Positions 60,701-64,000 of a stretch of 64,000 nucleotides of DNA are shown here, one piece after another (the stretch's first letter is position 1; the number at the start of each line of letters is the position of its first letter). The notes beneath the pieces are model-generated. The model did not search any database and had not been told where the DNA came from. It saw only the letters and a program-made list of their open reading frames with translations. This DNA comes from Metridium senile (Eukaryota > Cnidaria > Anthozoa > Actiniaria > Metridiidae): assembly GCA_949775045.1 (NCBI GenBank), contig OX459105.1, forward strand, positions 434,001 to 498,000, written 5' to 3'. The position numbers and the translations under genes are program-made.

Positions 60701-63700
60701 GGTGAAGATTGTGATGATGGTGACGATGATGATGGTGACGATGATGATGGTGACGATGATGATGGCGATGATGATGATGATAATAATGAAGGTGGTGATA
60801 TTGACGATAATGATGGTGATGGTGGTGATAATGGTAATGATAATAATAATGATGATGTTGATGATGATAATAAAGATGATTGTCATGACACGTACCTTTT
60901 CCTGCAAGGAGCCACGTGAAAACTTGCTGGCTAGTTTACGCAACTGGCTGTAATACTCCTGAACAACATAAACACAACAGTCACACAAGAGAAGTGGTGT
61001 CCTTTCGTCTAGTGAAGAATGTCAGTTTGTCCGTCTCTACTAATTATCTCATAAAAGAAAGTACGTAAAGTATTGTGGTACTTGTGGTATATGACACTAT
61101 GTTATATAAGTACCGCCTATTTCAATAGCCGAAGCTAAAGACCACACTGAAGCCTGCAAAGAATGCTGGTAATATAAACATAATTTGTCATTTATAACTC
61201 GTTTTTTTATATAAATATTTGATTCATCATCTACCACTTCAGCATATAACACAAACACGTACAACCAAAATATTCTATGAATAAATCGATAACAAGAGAA
61301 GAAATACCGACATCCTTTGCAGGCTTCAGAGTGTGGACTGTAGCTTTGATTGTTATGGTCATATAACACAAACACGTACAACCAAAATATTCTATGAATA
61401 AATCGATAACAAGAGAAGAAATACCGACATCCTTTACAGGCTTGGACTGTAGCTTTGATTGCAACAACGGGTTTGCAATAGTTGTATTATTGTATCTACC
61501 TGCATGGTTTCTATCTCGACTTCTTGCTTGTCTTTCTGTAGTTGTTCTTTGACGTTGGACAGATGGACCAACTCTAGACCTATCTCATCATTCTTGGCAA
61601 CCTAAACCACAGTACAATTATAACACAATATTGCCTTGCTTTATTGATGAATAGATGGATGGATAGATGGATGGATAACTGAAGGAATGGATGGATGGAT
61701 GGATGGATGGATGGATGGATGGATGGATGGATGGATGGATGGATGGATGGATGGATGGATGGATGGATGGATGGATGGATGGATGGATGGATGGATGGAT
61801 GGATGGATGGATTGTAAAAGGATGAACGAATGAATGAATGCATAAATTATAAAAGGATGAATGAATGAATGAATGAATGAATGAATGCATAAATTATAAA
61901 AGGATGAATAGATGAATGAGTGTATGAATGGATAAATGAATAAACGGAAACTGAAATATATGGATGGATGAATGAATGTACGAAAGCATAGATCATTACA
62001 TAAATGAGTAAATAAATGTGTGAATCAACCATACACTAAACTACTAGAATACCTCGTTTTGATATTCATTGGATAGTTCAAGGTGGTTCGTCTTCAGGAC
62101 AAGATATTCATCGCTCAGTTCTTTATGATCTCGTTGTAGTTCATCAAGAGCTTTGTTGGCTTGTTCGGCTGTTCGTCTATCTCGCTCTAACGCAGTGTCC
62201 AGTTCACCGACTTGATTCTCTAGAGACAGGATCTGTAACGAAATGATAACAAAATGTAGAGAGTGAAGATGGTGATGATGGTAATAATGGTGGTGATGAT
62301 GATAAAACTGGTGACGATAGTGCTGATTGTTATGAAGACAATGATAATGATGATGATGACAAACACGACTAACAAAGTGACGATAATGATGATGATGATT
62401 ATAATGGTGATGGCAATAATGATGATGACGATGATGACAAAAGTCACGATAATGGTGATAATGATAGTGATGATGATAATAAAGATGAAGATGACGATGA
62501 CATTTATGATGATAAACATGACGACAAAAGTGACGATAATGATGATGATGATTATAATAGTGATGATAATGATGAAACTAATGTTGATATAAAACATGAT
62601 GATGGCGAAGATGATATGATTACGATGATGATGGTGGCCATGATGATAATGGTAATATATTAAAAGGTAGCCGGGCCTTTGCATCGAAGCGAGACGAACG
62701 TTGAGCTTGCAATGATAGAGACCTTTTAACACCTTGCGGGACAATCATTCACGACTCTCTATCATTGCAAGCTCAACGCTTGTTTCGCTTCGATGCAATT
62801 AGGCCCGGCTACCTTTCGAGATGGTGCAGGGAACTGTGAAAGGGACTATTATGTCAATGATGATGTTGACATACCCTGTTTGTGAGTTCATATTTATCGG
62901 CAGCAGCTTCTTCCAAGATCTTATTATTCTCCAGCTGAAGATCGACCAAGTTTTTGTAAATCTGAAACCAGAAGAACATACTTTACTTCAACAAGTCTCA
63001 ATTTTGGTCTTAGATATAACCTCATGTGGTTTGATTCGTCTTGAACAACGTATAAATTTGATGTTCATTATAAGTGTCTTGAATAAGAATAAGGGTTTTA
63101 GACCTCAGGGGCCGGTTGTACGAAGGGTGAATAGCGCTATCCACCGGATAAATCATTATCCAGCGGATAAAATCTATAAAAAACCTATGCAGTTGATAAC
63201 TTTTATCCGCGGATAACTTTATCCACCCTTCGTACAACCGGCCCCTGGCGGTCAACCCCCCCCCCCCCCCACATCCCCGACTACCCCCTCCCCTTGGGTA
63301 TTTCACCTGTAGTTTTTCTTCATCACCCCCCCACATCCCCGACTACCCCCTCCCCTTGGGTATTTCACCTGTAGTTTTTCTTCATCACCCCCCCCACATC
63401 TCAGACTACCCCCTCCCCTTGGGTATTTCACCTGTAGTTTTTCTTCATCACCCCCCCACATCCCCGACTACCCCCTCCCCTTGGGTATTTCACCTGTAGT
63501 TTTTCTTCATCACCTCCCCCCCCCCCCCCACATCCACGACTACCCCCTCCCCCTTGGGTATTTCACCTGTAGTTTTTCTTCATCACACCCCCCCCCCACA
63601 CACACACACACATCCCCGACTACCCCCTCCCCCTTGGGTATTTCACCTGTAGTTTTTCTTCATCATCCCCCCCCACATCCACGACTACCCCCTCCCCCTT

Positions 63701-63843
63701 GAGTCTTTTACCTGTAGTTTTTCTTCATCACTCAGTTCTAGTTTAGATGACAGTTGTTTCCATGATGTTGTAGCCTCGGTATATTTCGCTTCCAGTTCAA
63801 TAATACGACGATACAGCTGTTCTCGACCTTCCTGTAACTTGAC
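55454..63843 (-). CDS. CCDC78: CCDC78-like coiled-coil protein (DUF4472), 16 exons, 5' incomplete
   Basis: Exons: 63843-63712, 62961-62875, 62232-62053, 61601-61500, 60958-60896, 60629-60570, 60308-60220, 59576-59498, 59021-58896, 58574-58384, 57609-57510, 57169-57098, 56953-56883, 56720-56642, 56389-56289, 55577-55454 (stop TAA). All have AG/GT borders; phases agree throughout; 551 codons plus stop. The N-terminal part, SDEEKLQ joined to [14 protein letters not shown], then [16 protein letters not shown], matches what I know of the DUF4472 domain of CCDC78, a protein of multiciliated-cell deuterosomes and muscle. The rest is heptad-rich coiled coil with one non-coiled segment ([15 protein letters not shown]) and a basic tail ending [10 protein letters not shown]. 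The chain is longer than vertebrate CCDC78 (about 440 residues). The start lies beyond 64000. Other ciliary coiled-coil proteins are the alternative. Confidence 0.7.
55660..56275. repeat. (GAT)n/(GGT)n intronic microsatellite
   Basis: Between exons 55577-55454 and 56389-56289. Produces long Asp- or Met-rich frames that are not genes. Confidence 0.9.
57195..57435. repeat. (ATC)n intronic microsatellite
   Basis: CAT/CAC trinucleotides between exons 57169-57098 and 57609-57510. Confidence 0.9.
57649..58371 (-). repeat. 66-bp minisatellite, site 3, with an inserted (TAA)n element
   Basis: One unit at 57649-57733 and seven at 57899-58371, all in minus orientation relative to sites 1 and 2. They are separated by an insert (about 57734-57898) consisting of (TAA)n and ACTTTATTTTATATAGCGAC..CAACACCGCTTTACA, which looks like a retroelement or SINE tail. 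A 156-codon frame made of seven 22-residue repeats stays open. It lies in the intron between exons 58574-58384 and 57609-57510. Confidence 0.9.
58600..58880. repeat. (ATC)n intronic microsatellite
   Basis: Between exons 58574-58384 and 59021-58896; reaches within about 20 bp of the donor at 58895. Confidence 0.9.
59030..59450. repeat. (ATC)n intronic microsatellite
   Basis: Between exons 59021-58896 and 59576-59498, with higher-order repeats of TCATCATTAACATCATCATT type. Confidence 0.9.
59604..59814. mobile_element. TAGTCCCCTTCACAG MITE, complete copy
   Basis: Ends TAGTCCCCTTCACAGTTCCC and AATGGGACTA. Intronic. Confidence 0.75.
59849..59998. mobile_element. TAGTCCCCTTCACAG MITE, partial copy
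   Basis: Left end TAGTCCCCTTCACAGTTCAC and GAAAGGTAGCCTGGCCTTTG. The right end is replaced by unrelated sequence. Confidence 0.7.
60655..60885. repeat. (GAT)n intronic microsatellite
   Basis: Between exons 60629-60570 and 60958-60896. Confidence 0.9.
61243..61463. repeat. 117-bp intronic tandem duplication
   Basis: CATATAACACAAACACGTAC starts at 61243 and 61360; the units are nearly identical apart from a short deletion in the second. Confidence 0.9.
61688..61811. repeat. (ATGG)n microsatellite
   Basis: About 31 pure units followed by (GAAT)n-like tracts to about 61990, in the intron before exon 61601-61500. Confidence 0.95.
62265..62650. repeat. (GAT)n intronic microsatellite
   Basis: GATGATGAT with CAAAAGTGACGATAATGATG higher-order units. 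The Met/Ile-rich frames are shadows. Confidence 0.9.
62660..62848. mobile_element. TAGTCCCCTTCACAG MITE, left end truncated
   Basis: Starts inside the arm at AAAGGTAGCCGGGCC and ends GGGAACTGTGAAAGGGACTA. Lies 26 bp from the donor of exon 62961-62875. Confidence 0.75.
63106..63247. mobile_element. 142-bp hAT-like MITE
   Basis: Ends CAGGGGCCGGTTGTACGAAG and its inverse CTTCGTACAACCGGCCCCTG; interior has TTATCCAGCGGATAAAAT and TTATCCGCGGATAA. CAGGGGC termini are common in hAT MITEs; no clean 8-bp duplication. Confidence 0.7.
63250..63712. repeat. Minisatellite containing copies of an exon end plus splice donor
   Basis: Six copies of TTTCACCTGTAGTTTTTCTT followed by CATCA start at 63301, 63363, 63427, 63489, 63560 and 63640, at spacings of about 62 to 80 bp. 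C-runs and GACTACCCCCTCCCCTTGGG separate them. On the minus strand each copy reads TGATGAAGAAAAACTACAG|GTGAAA, the last bases of exon 63843-63712 with its donor. The genuine donor at 63711 has GTAAAAG. Confidence 0.9.
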
Positions 63844-64000
63844 CTGTCAATGAGAATGGGAAGGTTTACATCTAGTATCTATTGTAGCGGTTCTCATTAA
63901 CCCGTGAAACACACTTTAGTGTATCACTCTTTAATGCACCTTAATCCCATTCCTCTCTAATTGCAAGAACGTTGTCCTGACTTTTGTAATTTAGTGTGAA

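Overview
AT-rich metazoan genomic DNA. The evidence is small exons with GT..AG introns, a TRIM-NHL gene, a ciliary or centriolar coiled-coil gene, non-LTR retrotransposons, THAP-type pseudogenes and a very high load of palindromic (foldback) DNA transposons and micro/minisatellites. The mix fits an early-branching invertebrate, and I favour a cnidarian, but the species cannot be fixed from sequence alone. No bacterial features, rRNA, tRNA or CRISPR were seen.

Layout. (1) 1-5.1 kb: exons of an unrecognised minus-strand gene, beside a THAP-pseudogene foldback that was broken open by a decayed LINE. (2) 6.1-14.7 kb: a transposon nest. An 8.6-kb hAT-like element (8-bp target duplication TATTTAAC) holds a TTAA foldback and a 4.5-kb element (6-bp duplication CACGAT). 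That element holds a MULE-like foldback (9-bp duplication), which holds another MULE-like foldback (9-bp duplication). (3) 15.5-22.3 kb: a minus-strand gene with motifs of a transposase-derived family. A 5.6-kb foldback sits in its intron and its stop codon lies in a palindrome arm. (4) 22.6-28.4 kb: a broken transposase-like ORF and further foldbacks. (5) 30.3-34.9 kb: a TTAA foldback with a 2.4-kb LINE (646-codon RT ORF) inserted in one arm. (6) 38.1-39.3 kb: a second THAP foldback. (7) 39.3-42.8 kb: an intact two-exon TRIM-NHL E3 ligase gene (RING, two B-boxes, coiled coil, filamin, six or so NHL repeats). (8) 44.1-47.1 kb: a five-exon gene for a 94-residue secreted peptide with six cysteines. 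It is found only by chaining splice sites, and its introns hold a 561-bp pure (ATGG)n tract and a 447-bp near-perfect palindrome. (9) 47.3-55.2 kb: foldbacks, a 66-bp minisatellite and a tandem/inverted repeat cluster. (10) 55.4-63.8 kb: sixteen exons of a coiled-coil gene that I assign to CCDC78 (DUF4472). Its introns are full of GAT/ATC repeats, MITEs and a minisatellite that repeats an exon end together with its splice donor.

The host genes (unrecognised left gene, TRIM-NHL, secreted peptide, CCDC78-like) all lie on the minus strand, but nothing indicates that they work in one pathway. Exon structures were built by hand: the splice phases agree across every junction in the peptide and CCDC78-like models, which is the main support for them.
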